Origin: Bidens hawaiensis
Taxonomy: Eukaryota; Streptophyta; Magnoliopsida; Asterales; Asteraceae
Length of the DNA: 64,000 bases
Assembly: GCA_021521415.1 (NCBI GenBank)
Contig: JAIQDT010003793.1
Location: forward strand, 208,367-272,366
Reading direction: 5' to 3'
The notes beneath the pieces are model-generated. The model had not been told where the DNA came from and did not search any database. It worked only from the letters and a program-made list of their open reading frames with translations. Positions within the stretch are counted from its first letter, which is position 1. Every line of letters begins with the position of its first letter. The translations under genes and the position numbers were made by a program. Below are positions 45,414 to 58,302 of the stretch, piece by piece.

Positions 45414-45846
45414 ATGACAACGAAACCCTTAAAACCCACAAAGCCCCCAACACCACCGTCCTCAAAACCCACTCATCTCGCCACCGTCCAACTCAAAAAT
45501 CAAATCTTGAACTCACTAATTAAACTTTCCGACAGAGACACCCACGCAATCGCCGTCCAAGATCTCCAAACCCTAATCAAAACCCTCTCACCGGACTCCA
45601 TTACAATCGTTCTCAACACCCTTTACGACGCCACCAGTGACACCACCATCAACAAACCACCCGTCAAGAAAGAAGCAATCCGACTCCTTTCCGCCGTCAC
45701 CGCCGCCCATACCGAATCTACGGTCACCCATTTGCCAAAAATTGTGACCCACATTGTTAAACGGCTTAAAGATCCCGATTCGGGTGTTCGGGATGCTTGT
45801 CGTGAGTCAATTGGTCATCTTTCGACTTTGTATTTGAAGGGTAGTG

Positions 45847-45897
<51 letters not shown>

Positions 45898-48788
45898 TTG
45901 GGGGTTTGGTGGCTTTGTTTGTGAAGCCTTTATTTGAGGCGATGAGTGAACCGAACAAATGGGTGCAATCTGGTGCAGCAATGTGTATGGTTAAGATGGT
46001 GGACATGGCTTCCGACCCGCCTGTTTTCGCTTTTCAGAAGATTTGTAGCAGGACCTGCAAGTTTTTAAATAGCCCCAATTTCTTGGCAAATGCTGCTCTT
46101 TTGCCTGTTGTTTCTAGCCTTTCGCAGGTTCGGTTAAAATTATTTATGTGTAGAAATTGTTAAAATTTTTGATGATGCTTATGGAAATGAAGTGAAATAA
46201 AGGTTGGATTTTTATGATTGTGGGTCCCATTAAGGGTAGTCAGATTGCCAGATGGAGATAGTTGGGATGTCTAGATATGCATTTATAAAGATATTATTGT
46301 AAATATAGATAATTAATTCTCTTATGTAACTGTGAAAAAGATTTCCTCAAACAAGGTTAATAGAAGGGGTAAGTAGGTCATTTGGACTTTAGATAAGAGT
46401 TTAATATACGGCTATAATCATTATGTATTATAGTGTAAAATTTATGTACTTGTGACAGGTTGGTGCTATTTCTCCACAATTCTGGGAGCCACTGCTTCAA
46501 AGTATTCATGACTGTCTTAGTAGTTCTGACTGGTCAGTTCGTAAGGCGGCTGCGGATACGTTGAATGTCTTGGCTTTGCATTCAAGTAACTTGATAAGAG
46601 AAAAGCCGACTTCTACCATCGCAGTACTTGAGGCATGCTGCTTTGATAAGGTTTGTTTTTATGTTATTTAATTTGTGCAGTTGATCAAACTCACTCCATT
46701 TTCAATTCTACTACTGGTTTTTAAAGTTCATCAATAAATATATAAAATTTGTTTCTATCAAGTGTTTGAAAAAGAAAAGAAACAAATAAAAGATGCCATT
46801 TTGGTGAGAAAGTTGGAAACTTGTTGGCCATTCTACAGTGAATAATATATATATATATAATCATGTTTCATTCACCACTTACACACATTTTTCTGACATA
46901 TTTGCCCTTTGTGCATACCCTGAAATTTATTTGTAATGCTTGTAGTAAAAAAGTATTAAAAAAAACAATTGTCTTATGTTTAACAGGTCCAACGGGTCGA
47001 ACGGTTAATTGTTATCCGGCGATTATATAAAACCTCTCAAGTTTTTTTATTAATAGAGGCTATTATAATTGTAGTAATTTTTTCAGTTCTAATCATATGA
47101 AACACATTAATTCTTAAAAAGTAAAATAAAGTGTTTGTGGGTCATTTTGACCCGTGTTTAAAATGACCCATTTTAGCCTGTTACCTAATCTGCTCAACCC
47201 ACATCCTCTACCTACAAATTAATATGTTATTTGGCTTGTTTAGATAAAGCCCGTGAGAGATAGTATTACAGAGGCCCTGCGACTTTGGAACTTTATTGTA
47301 GGAGATCACGAAGATCAAAAACCGTCTGGTCAAAGCCAGGATTCTGAGTCAGACAAGTTGCCAAGAAAGGACTTTCCAAAGCTGGATGAGAAAAGAGTTT
47401 TGATCCCAGTTCAGGATGGTCAAACCAAGGGTCAAAATGTATCCGAAAAGTCAACTGTAATGAAAAAGAAGGGCCCACCTTTAAGTGACAAGGAATTGAA
47501 CCCTGAATTCTTTCAAAGACTCAAAGGTGAAGTTGAAGTTGTAGTCAACAGTAAATGTAACAATTTGCAAAATGAAGACCAGTCAGAGGTCAATGATGAT
47601 AATGATGCAGAAAAGTCGAAGCCAAATCAGCCCGATGGGCAGGTTAACTTGCAAGACTCTAGATTGGAAAGTGAAAGTCAAATCAACAGTGGCCTGCTTT
47701 CTAGAAGACAGGAATTTGATAATAATGGAAATTTGTTGGGTATTCAGAGGCAGTTACTACACTTGGAGAGACAGCAGGCTCGTCTCATGAACATGCTGCA
47801 GGTATGAACGGACCAAAATTGTCTTGGGTCAAATGGGTCATTTTTAAACCGTTTTGACCCATTTGGCATGTGCCCTTTTTAGCTACTTTCTTCTTATCGT
47901 CTGTAAACAGGCCAAAAGCCCATAGTGGTCCTCACATATTAAATTGAACAATTTATTGTTTTTTTTACAGGATTTTAAGGGCGGGTCTCGTGACGGTATG
48001 GTAACTCTAGAGAATCGAGTGTGTGGCCTCGAGAGAATGGTTGAAGACATGGCACACAATTTGTCGGTTTCAGTTAATACTTTAAGAAACTGCTACAATA
48101 ACGGCTTTCACGAATCTTTTGAAAGCCCGTTTGGCAAATACAACGGTTTTTCTCACCATCATACACATGGCCTAAACACGCAAACAGGCTCAAGGTGGGC
48201 TGCAAATAACAGGTTGCCTAAACGGGCCGGGCCTGTTAGATTTGGAGATGGCCCGTCTGCAAGAAGCGTTTGGAAAGCATCAAAAGATGAAGCTACTTTG
48301 GAAGCAATTAGAGGGGGGCAGAATCGGGATATTAATATGGCGTTTGATGAAGCTTTGTCGAGTGGGGATGATTTTTCACTTATGATACTCATGGATAAAG
48401 CAGGACCCGTGATTGATCAGCTCTCACGTGACGTGGCAAATGAAGTTTTGTGTGCAGTTACAAAGTTTCTTCTTGAACCGAGCCTGTTTGACATATGTTT
48501 ATCTTGGATTCAACAGGTATAAGATGTTTATTTAAACATATGCACATCTATTCATTTTGATAACTTTTTCTTTGATTATGTTTGCAGTTGCTTGATATGA
48601 TTACCGAAAATGGAAAAGATTTTCTGGGAATCCCTGTGGAACTGAAAATGCAGATTTTGGTGAATTTGAGTGAAGCTTCATCATCTGCTCATCTTCCTGA
48701 GAACTGGGAAGGTTTGATGCCGGATCAAGTATTATTGCAGTTGGCATTAGCCTGGGATATTAATCTGCAACAGCTACTAAAACAATAA
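45414..48788 (+). CDS. TOR1L: TORTIFOLIA1-like microtubule-associated protein
   Basis: Five exons: 45414-46127, 46459-46650, 47244-47801, 47971-48516, 48588-48788; all phase 0 and GT-AG, giving 736 residues. Residues about 20-300 are HEAT repeats (LSDRDTHAIAVQDLQ, LKDPDSGVRDACRESIGHLS, WVQSGAAMCMVKMVDM, SDWSVRKAADTLNVLA, KPVRDSITEALRLW), the TOR1/SPIRAL2 microtubule-binding array. A charged linker, a coiled coil (RQLLHLERQQARLMNMLQ) and a conserved C-terminal domain (FDEALSSGDDFSLMILMDKAGPV) follow. SPIRAL2 proteins bind microtubule minus ends and set cortical array order and organ twisting; TOR1-like members are less well known. A poly-Asn tract lies between two HEAT repeats. The frame is intact. 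Confidence 0.93.
45848..45896 (+). repeat. (AAT)n coding microsatellite, poly-Asn
   Basis: About 16 AAT/AAT-type units encode an uninterrupted Asn run within the HEAT region of the TOR1-like protein. It is in frame and probably varies in length between individuals. Confidence 0.95.
47125..47215. repeat. GGGTCATTTTGACCC-type repeat in TOR1L intron 2
   Basis: GTGGGTCATTTTGACCCGTG is followed by AAAATGACCCATTTTAGCC. The same motif family occurs at 47825-47870, 54890-54985, 61770-62340 and in ETFA intron 1. Confidence 0.6.
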
Positions 48789-50160
48789 TCTTTTGATTAG
48801 TTATGGAGAAAATCGCGAGAGCAATGATTTTCTTGGGCGTGTTATTTTCAGGTTAATGACATAGGTATATTTGATACAAATTTACTCGATTTGTATAGAA
48901 GACCAGAGGCTTATGTAAAGTCTGATTTGTTTTTTAAACCATACAGAGTGGGTTGGTTTTGTGTGTTTTTTATCTGATGATCAGATACACATTGTTGTCC
49001 TTTATAAGTTTGGATTTTAGAATCCGGGACAAACAAGTTTTATGGTTTTTTGTGATGTAAAAAGAGATTTATAAGTACTTTATTATCTTTGTAACATTCT
49101 ACATTTGATTAATTAGGGTTCAGAAGGCTATTTTCAGGTGATATAGTGTTTCATAACAACTTTTACATTTGATTAATTAGGGTTCAAAAGTTATTACAAG
49201 CGATAAGGAGCGTGCAAAAACCAGTAGCGTATGAACCTAGGTAAAATGGGTTTGATCTATATGTATGCATTCGCTGTTCTAGCGATTGAGCTGGCTAGGG
49301 AAAGCGACCATGGCTGCACAAACGGTGGCCGCTCATACATGGTCAGAGCGTGTTGATTTGTTAGTTTTGGGTGGAGTGATGAGCGGTGTGGTGTTGATGA
49401 TTACTGACCGCGATTTATGGCATAGTGTTAATAAGATAATGTAAATGATAACTAGTGACCACGATTTATGGCATAGTGTTTATAAGATAATGTAAAGTAC
49501 TTTAAAGAAAACATTAACACTGAAAGGAAATGATTATTACTAGAATGAGTCGACACTCTTCTCCTCTCAATGATCACCGAGGGCGGCAACCGTCACATTG
49601 AGCTCTTTTTGTTTGGTATTTCATATTGCAAATGCGGTCCATGGTCAATTGCATCATATTTCCCACTACCTTTGAATCAAGAGTAGGCCGATGCTCCCGG
49701 AACAGACCGAGTATATATTTTGGTTGGAGATTTTTGTTTTCCACCTAACTTATTTCTTGCTGAATAGTTGCAAGTCTTCTAGTGATAATATAAGAGTGTT
49801 TGTTATTGTAATAAGTGTTACTAAAAGTCTTTTTACATCACTTCTGTCTCCCTATGAAAATATAGAGAAAATATAGATTGAAAGAAACTTCTGTCTATTG
49901 ATCTTGTAAGCACTTAACTCTTTTTTATTACCAATAAGATAAGTTGTCTTAGTTTCATAACATGTTTCAATTCCGGCTTTTCATGAATATGGAACCGAAG
50001 CCACTCGATTTTAGTGCGTTGAAGAATTCTCTTCGTACAACAATTCGTGCAAAAGGCCACCTTCCTTCTGGTAGGCATCACCACGTGGCTTAATCCCAGA
50101 TCACTCCAAGAACATGACTCAATAACATCGAGCACATCAGAGAAGAGAGTACTCCATTTA
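48789..50160. other. TOR1L 3' flank and intergenic DNA
   Basis: Two tandem duplications: TTACATTTGATTAATTAGGG at about 49103 and 49167, and GACC(G/A)CGATTTATGGCATAG at about 49407 and 49457. The patch 49540-50150 is less AT-rich but has no supported gene. Confidence 0.5.
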
Positions 50161-51003
50161 TTAGGCTATGTGTAGTGCGCGTGGGTTGGGGGCGAAATGG
50201 GGCGAGGAAGGGCGCAAACCCCCCCCCCCCCCCCGGTGATATGTGGGCGATTTGGGGCGGGGGCTGTGGGCGATTTAGGGCGGGGGCGGGGTTTACTTGT
50301 CGCCGAGATGTGAAGAAAATAATAATATTTTATATCACACATGGTTTTAAACATGCTGGGGGAAAGGGACGGGGGTGTTATTCTCGTCGGAAATTCGTGG
50401 CCGTCGCTGGAAAAACATGTGAGATTCGCCGGAAACATGCTGGGGAAGGGGACGGGGCTGGGTTGGGTTGGGAGATTATATATTATTATTATTATTTACA
50501 TTTTATACCCTGGACTTTTTAAATATTTATAAACTAGTTTTAAACTTTATTTACTTTTAAACCTTGAACTTTGAAAGTGTACTAAACTTGATAAAACTTT
50601 AAATACTTTAAAATCTTTGGTTTGTTTATGTTTATATCCGTACAGTTTTAAACTTTGATTATTTTTTTGTATTGTTTACTTTAATTGTATTTTTATATGT
50701 ATTTTTTGTGGTGTGTTTTTTTTATTATAATTTATTTTTATTATTTGTGTGTTTTTTTTAGTTTTATGTATTTTTTTGTATTTATTTTTTAACTTTAATA
50801 CATTTATTTATAATTATTTAAATAAATTGGTTTTTATTTGGTTAGTTTAATTATAAAAAGAAAATAATAAAAAAAGACATTGTGGGCCCAACTTGTAGCC
50901 CTACACCATTACACCCAAAAAACAAATTTCCACTCCTTGCTGACTGAGCGTCACGTATCACAATTCGCCCCCAATTATAGCCCCTCCACTACACATGGCC
51001 TTA
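50161..51003. mobile_element. Harbinger-type non-autonomous element, 837 bp
   Basis: Ends GGCTATGTGTAGTG (50164) and CACTACACATGGCC (ending 51000) are inverted with one mismatch, and TTA flanks both sides (50161-50163, 51001-51003), the Harbinger target duplication. No transposase. The left third is very G-rich (GGGGCGGGGGC motifs and a 16-base C-run at 50219-50234); the rest is AT-rich. Confidence 0.82.
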
Positions 51004-51465
51004 TAAAACATCCCTCCACTACCACCACCACACGTTATTTCTTAACAGATGGAGCAATCGTCACTCTACAACGTTTACAATAAGTGAAAAAAAAAACAAG
51101 ATAAAAAGTTAATGGTCATGGTGCACATGCGTTAGGTCATTTAAACCATCTAGGACCCCAACTTATTCTTTATGGCTAACGATATTTAAGGGGTACATGA
51201 GATTACAAGACGGTCCTGCCCTTCACCGGACCACACACTAATACAGCTTAATCAAGTACCGGATATACCTGTAAAATAAACCACAATTCAAACCAACCCG
51301 CAACGTAGTAGGTACAATACAAGACTAGACTAGTAGATGCAAAATTAAATAATAATAAACAACCTGACTGTTACGTGCAGATTTATTCACTCCATTTAAT
51401 CACACAACGCATTGAATATAACAAACAAAAATCAGATCCTCAAATCAATCATCTCCAGATCATTC

Positions 51466-52314
51466 ATGGCTTCCATAACAATCATCATCTTAATCTTCTT
51501 CACTTGTACACATACAGTACAACCCCTTAAAGCACCAATTCTCCCACAAGACCTGCTACCATTATTACCCTCTCAAATATCATGGCCCATTCTCCGTACA
51601 CTCCGAACTGCAACCGATGTGTTGCCTACCTTCGTTGGTGCAGCCTCTGTGTCAAACAATTCGGGTGTAAGCTGGAAAGGCTCTTGCTTTTATGAAAACA
51701 CAGCTTGGTTGGAGCTGCATAATAAAACTGGCAGTGAATTTGGTGGTGGCACTCTTCATATTAAGGTCTGTTTATTTTTGGGTATTTGGTTTCTTGATTT
51801 TCTTGAATTGCTGATATAATGTTTTTAGGGTAGGTGTTTTTTTATGGTTTAGAGGTTAAAGGTTTATGATTTCTTGAAGTGTGTTATTGTAAAAGTTTTC
51901 AACTTGATAGTTTTTTTGGGTAATTGATCCTTTATTTTGGGAAATTTTGGTTCTTTGATCTGTTTGACTTGTGGGTTATTAGTTTCTTGATTATTGAATT
52001 GCTGCTATTACAATTTTTTACTCAAAATTTACATGTGTAGGGGTTCTTGAAGTTTTTATTTATTTATTTATTTTGATTTTGCTTTTATGATATGTTTGAG
52101 TTGTGGGCTATTGGTTTCTTGAATCTTTAATTACAATACATTGATTAACTGATCTTTTAGGAAAAAGTTTGTAGTTTTATATGTTTCAAAATTAGGTTAT
52201 TGGTTTCTTGATTCTTGAATTTCCTCTTTTAGGGTAGTTATTTCTGGTTCAGAGGTTAGAAGATTAGGATTTCTTATATAATGTTTTTAGGGTAGTTTTC
52301 TTGAATGCATATAG

Positions 52315-52349
<35 letters not shown>

Positions 52350-55300
52350 ATTATTGACCATTTTATTTGGGTAATTTTGGTTGTTTGATCGGTTTGACTT
52401 GTGGGATATTGGTTTCTTGATTCTTGAATTTCTGCTATTATTCTATTAAAGTCTTTTGGTTGAGAAGTTAAATCTTTATGGTTTCTTGACAAATATTTGG
52501 GTGATTTTGGTGTGTTATGGTACATTTGAGTTGTGGGTTTTTGAATCTTTAATCGCACTACTTTGCATAGATATCAAAAGCGAGGGAGGGGCTCGCCTTG
52601 GCGCAATTTGAGTACATTCAAGGCGCCTAAGCCCTAAAGCCTTTGATAACTATGGTCATTGGTTTTAGGATTACGCCTTTTATAAGTATTGCCTAACTTT
52701 ATCCTTTTAGTTTCCTAATTTTAGGATAGCGCCTTTGATAACTATGACCAATGAATGTACTTTTAGTTGATCTTTTAGGATAAAGTTTCTTTGTTTTTTT
52801 TCTGGAGATTTAGGTCGTTGGTTTCTTGATCCCTTAAGTATCATTTGGTTCTTGAATTGCTGCTAATAGAACTTTTGCTATTAGCACAACAGCAAGAAGC
52901 ATAAAAATGGACATGTTTCTTTATGTGTTGATTGCATAATACGATTAGTGAATTTGGTTCAATAATGAAACATAACCCTTTACAGCCTAAAACTTACAAG
53001 AATCTTGACCACTAAAGATGGTAGTACTTTTTTCTAACAGCAATTTCTTTTAGGTAAGCAACGCACACAGCTGGACATGTATGGATCTTTACATCTTTGC
53101 CACTCCATATCGTGTAAAATGGAACTGCTATTTCTTATCTCGAGAACATAAAGTTGAGTTTGATGAATGGGAAGGAAAAGGCGAATACGAATTTGTAAGT
53201 TATTATAACTTGTCAACATTTTCAACCCGTTTACATCCAATATCATCCATTTACGACATTTTCGTTCTTGAAGGTAAAAAACAAAGGTGTTGCTATTTTT
53301 CTCATGGAAGCGGGGATGTTAGGAACCCTACAAGCATTATGGCAAGTATTCCCATTGTTTACAAATACGGGTTGGGGCGAGAGTGCAAATCTTGCTTTTC
53401 TTGAAAAGAATATGGGAGCTAAATTTGAAGAACGGTCCGGGCCATGGGTTACAAATATTACCGTTGATGATATACAATCAGGTGACTTTCTTGCAATATC
53501 CAAGATCCGTGGATTGTGGGGTGGGTTTGAGACTCTTGAGAAATGGGCTTCCGGGGCATATGCGGGTCACTCTGCGGTTTGCTTAAGGGACTCTGAAGGG
53601 AAGTTATGGGTTGGAGAATCGGGACATGAAGATGAAGAGGTAATACAATAATATGTTTCAAAGTAATAAATACAAACAAGTTGAGCTTTTTAAATATCGA
53701 GTTCAAGCATAAGTATAAGCTTGTATAATATAAAGAGTGACGCTTGAATAAGGCAAAACATACTCAATGACAAAAATGCCCTTTTGAAAAGTAAAAGCAG
53801 TACCTTGTATGGATATATCAAAGATTCAATGATTCAATGCAAGAAAAGACTAGGGTGTTTTTGGTCATTTTACAATATTTTGGCATGTTTTGCACCAGAT
53901 ATGGTATAAACGAAACGAGATACATAATTTTATGAATTGAATTTGTTTTTGTTTTAGGGTAACAACCTTATTGCTGTGTTACCATGGGACGAATGGTGGA
54001 ATTTTGAGCTGACAAAAGATAATACAAATCCACACATTGCATTGCTTCCTTTGCATCCTGATCTTAGGGCTAAGTTTAATGAAACAGCTGCGTGGGAGTA
54101 TGCACAAAGCATGATAGGAAAACCTTACGGTTATCATAATTTGATATTTAGCTGGATTGACACCATTGATGGAAATTATCCGCCACCACTTGATGCTCAT
54201 CTGGTATTTGTTGTTTTAACTGTTTTAACATTAATGACTTGTTACTTGTTAGTCTCATTTACGTGGTGAGAGAAACATATCTTATTGCGGGTCCTATTTA
54301 CTAGAATCATTTTTTTTTCATAGTGATTTGATGGTTATATGAGCTTCTAGTTCATATAGTTAGTTGGACCCACTATGAAATATTTGAGGCAAGTATTAAG
54401 TATTTGCAATCATATTGTATAGGTTGCTTCTGTTATGACCGTATGGAACCAGCTACAACCTGAATATGCAGCCAACATATGGAATGAAGCACTGAACAAG
54501 CGGCTTGGTACTGAGGTTTGTTTCAGGATTTTATGAAATTGTTTCTAAAATGTGTATTTGCCTATTTGGTATGATTTTTTGGGTCAATAATCACGCATGC
54601 ACATAAAGGTCAAAACACACAAAGGTTTAGAGTGTTGTGGTGTGCGTTTAAACAATTTATCACGACTGAATTCTCAAATATCAGCTTGAGTAGAAGTGGC
54701 CCGTTGGGTAACGGGTCGTTTTAATTCGGCTGGTGCGGTTTGACGCTTCTTATGTACATTTTTGTTATAACATTGTATTGACATATTAGTTATGAATACA
54801 AAAACATATTTTTACAATAATAAACTAAATGTTTAAGTATAACAATTTAGGAGGTTGTATGGGTTAAAAATAGACTTTGGATGACGACCAAATTTCAACC
54901 CGTTTGACCTATTTGACCCTTTCATTCTTTTAACTAAATTATGTGATTTGATCCTTTCATTTTCTGAACTAAATATGTGGTATGGCCCATTTGACCTGTT
55001 TGAGATTTAACAAAAACCAAATCGAGATCCATTCTTAAATGAGTTGAACTTGTCATCTCTAAGTTTGAGAATTTGACGAAAAAGTTGTTCTGATCGTGCT
55101 TTTTTCGTTACTTAAGGGGTCAAAATAATTAGGTTTGGAGAAGTAAGTTAAAAAAAAATTGCTGAAAAATGATCTTTGAGATGAATGTGAATTGACCAAA
55201 CTATATCTAACTTTAATCTGAATTTCAGATTTATCAAGTACCATACATTTACCTATCCCAAATTTTAGTGGTTAACAGTATTGTCTTATTTGCAGGGTCT

Positions 55301-56123
55301 TGATCTACCCGAAATTTTGGTAGAAGTTGAAAGGCGTGGTTCGTCTTTTGCAAAACTGTTAACGATTCCTGAGCAGGATGACTGGACATATGTTGATGGA
55401 AAATCCACTTCTTGTGTTGCTTTCATCCTTGAAATGTACAAAGAAGCAGGGCTCTTTGGTGATCTTGCAGATGAGATCCAAGTTACCGAATTCACAGTAA
55501 GTTTTTCCAAGATTAGCGAATACCCATTAGGTGTTCACTAAAAAGTTACTGAATTTAGAAGGTTTTATATCAAGATTTGCTAGAACCATTTGGGGTTCAA
55601 AAGAAAGTTGTTAAATTTACAAGTTTTTCAAAGATTTGCAAACACCCATCTGGATTTCAATAAAAAGTTACTGCATTTACATTAGGTTTTGTCTCAAGAT
55701 TTGCAAGTAACCTTCTGAAAAAAAGTTTTTAAGTTTACAGTAACTTGCAAGCTTTCAAAGTTAATAACTGTACACATTAAATTGTGTTTCTTATAGTTAT
55801 GCATTAAAGTTTGCCAAAGATAACCCAAAATGGACCAAGCTTTTAACTTAAATCGACCCGTTTGAGATTGGCACCTCTAATATTGTTATTAATCAACATG
55901 TATACAGATAAAGGATGCATACACACTCAACTTCTTTGAAAAAAACATGACCCGCCTGCCAAAATGGTGCAATGATGGAGACACGGTTAAGCTTCCATTT
56001 TGTCAAATTACTGGAAAGTATCGAATGGAATTACCTGGTTACAATACTATAGAACCGTACGCACATATGGCTGAAAATTGCCCATCGATACCTCCAGATT
56101 ATTTGAGACCAAAATACTGTTGA
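51466..56123 (+). CDS. Secreted plant protein of unknown function with permuted NlpC/P60-like motifs
   Basis: Seven exons: 51466-51765, 53054-53194, 53274-53639, 53958-54203, 54423-54515, 55296-55496, 55908-56123; all phase 0, GT-AG, 520 residues. The ATG at 51466 opens a signal peptide (MASITIIILIFFTCTHTV). Potential N-glycosylation sites: NNSG, HNKTG, NITV, FNETA, NMTR. GDFLAISKIRG, GAYAGHSAVCLRD and GESGHEDEEGNN resemble the His-containing half of a permuted papain-like (YiiX/LRAT-type NlpC/P60) fold, and TSCVAFILEMYKEAG could supply the Cys. The order His before Cys fits the permuted type. That would make it a Cys hydrolase or acyltransferase of the secretory pathway; this is inference. 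The family appears conserved in plants but I know of no assigned function. Frame intact. Confidence 0.85.
52315..52347. repeat. (TA)n microsatellite in intron 1
   Basis: About 15 AT units in the first intron. The intron also repeats GTTTCTTGATTCTTGAATT(T)GCTGCTATTA-like phrases several times, a sign of old internal duplication. Confidence 0.9.
54690..54990. repeat. GGGTCA/GACCC-type repeat in intron 5
   Basis: CCCGTTGGGTAACGGGTCGTTTTAATTCGGC and later TTTCAACCCGTTTGACCTATTTGACCC mark a decayed copy of the motif family seen in other introns here. Confidence 0.5.
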
Positions 56124-57155
56124 TTAGTAGTAATAGCATGTAGTGACAGTGTAATAATGTAATAGCATATTGTGTATATGTATTCAATCGGTTAGGGTCA
56201 TGTGCAGTTTGCAGGGTCTAAGAGTGTTGGGTTGACTTTCAGTAAATTGGTTACAAGATTGGTCATCATGTGTGTGTTTTTAATGCACACCATCTGTCTG
56301 ATGCAAATATGTGTTTTCAATAAATGAAATATGGTATATTTGTAAAGTTTGCGTTAAGGTATATTCATGCGTGTGCTAACTCTGCTTTGGATCCTGAAGG
56401 AATCTTGACAGCTTTTGGCTATTGAAACAACATTTCCTGATAGATAGCTATGACTGAAATTGTTATCATTCTTGGGTTGCTGAGTGCATTAATCAAGTAT
56501 TTAGAGGCTGCATCTAACATGGATGATGAACTATGAGTTAGGAGTTCATGAGGAATGTTTGACCTTAAATAAGATAAACACGCTTTGACCACTTTAGCTA
56601 TCGATGAGAGGATGAATCCATACCTGTGCGTGTTTTGGTGGGAGCAACATCAGGATGCTGACCTTTGAAAAAACCGTTAACTCATCATGGATAAAACAAA
56701 TACCCCCCCCCCCCCCCGGTGGTCCCTTAGAAGCTTCGCCCTTTGTTATAACCTTGATGTTTTAGTAACTGCTTATTTCGTATAAAACGACATTGGAGTA
56801 CAACATGGTTTGATGTGATACATATTTCCCGAAACATGAAGATCTTGGTGGAGAAGACACAAGCAGATCACTTTACTCGTACTTGTAGCAACATATTTTG
56901 ACAAAGTATAAACCCTATTAAAGAGCTTATTAATGGTCTTTCCACAAAGATTTTCCCATATCAAAAAAGCATGTTGTGTTGCTAGTATTACATTATAGTG
57001 TTACTTAATGTAGGAGTGTTTATAAACAGCTGAAATCAATTGAGCCGTCTAAGTAAATCAATACAAACCAACTTTGGTTGGAGATATACGGTCCATGATT
57101 TACGGTTTGTAAAACAAGGTTAAGTGGTTTGTAACTTGGGATCAGCTAATTTACC

Positions 57156-57199
<44 letters not shown>

Positions 57200-58302
57200 C
57201 TTTGTGTTTTGGAGTATGCATTAAAATGGAAATCAAATAGGCAGAAATCAAACATCATGCCGACAATCGGTAGAAAGAAAGATAAAACAAAACAGGCCGA
57301 AAACAACCAGATGGAGTAAGGAGATAAAATGACAGCTCAAAATAAACCAATCTAGATTAGAACTGTTTACCTTTTGAAATATTATTATATAGAATATATA
57401 TGAATCAACCCTATACCAAATAACAATCCTTTGGGGCTTGCATATATTATAAAAAGATTTGAATTTTGTCATATAACTACCACAAGATATGATGACATCA
57501 TCATGAGTAAAAGTCATGCATCATCTTTTTTTCAGGCTTGTATTAATGTAAAAAAGTCTGGTACATGTGTATGAGTAAAAATAGATACACAACTAAAGTG
57601 CCACGTATAATATGCGTGTTTTCTTTCATGACGTAGCAATAGATGCATAACAATGTAACACACTCATAAAACTGTAATTTTCTTCTTTTATCCTGTTTAA
57701 ATTATTTAACAAATTTTAGTTGCGTAAAAAACCAACTAACCATATATATTTATTAAAACATATACCAAACAAAATACTTTCACCTTTAAACCCACATAGA
57801 TTATCATTTGTCTAAACTTAAAACCAAGCAAAATGATTTAAACAAGAAAAATGGATAAAAATATGTTTTCATTTAACGAGGGGATGGGAAGGAAGGGGAA
57901 TTATGATAGGAAAGAAAGGTAGGGGAAAGAAAATATGTGATTTTATTTCGTGTCCCCGAGTTTAATGAAAATGAAAGGAAAGGGAGGGAAATTAAACATT
58001 TTAGGTGTTCCCGAGTTAAGAGGAAAAGAAAAGAAAGATGCATTTTCATATTATACCCTTTAAGTAAACCATTTTATGAAGTTAGATATAAGGGTAATTT
58101 AGGAATTGATAAAAGTTATAATTAGACATAAATATTTTCTCTCATAATCTCTTTAATTTGGGAGGATGATAATATGCTTAAATATTCTAGCATTTTCCTT
58201 CCTTTCCTCTCCCCTCCATTTCTAAAAAAATCTCTGAAACATGCTTAAATACTCGGGAACACAGTTAAATGCCAGCAAATGTAATATGTAAATTTGAATA
58301 AA
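56124..58302. other. Intergenic region
   Basis: No gene is supported. It contains a 15-base C-run (56703-56717), an ATT microsatellite (57157-57199, about 14 units), and at about 57875-58262 a G/A-rich block with an inverted C/T-rich partner (GGGAAGGAAGGGGA near 57888; TTCCTTCCTTTCCTCTCCCC near 58195), both near CCGAG/ACTCGGGAACAC motifs: a likely decayed MITE just before the DTW gene. Confidence 0.55.

Noticed and set aside
49914..50135. 73-codon minus ORF with Cys residues
   Set aside because: No start context, no family recognised; likely chance, though a decayed gene cannot be excluded.
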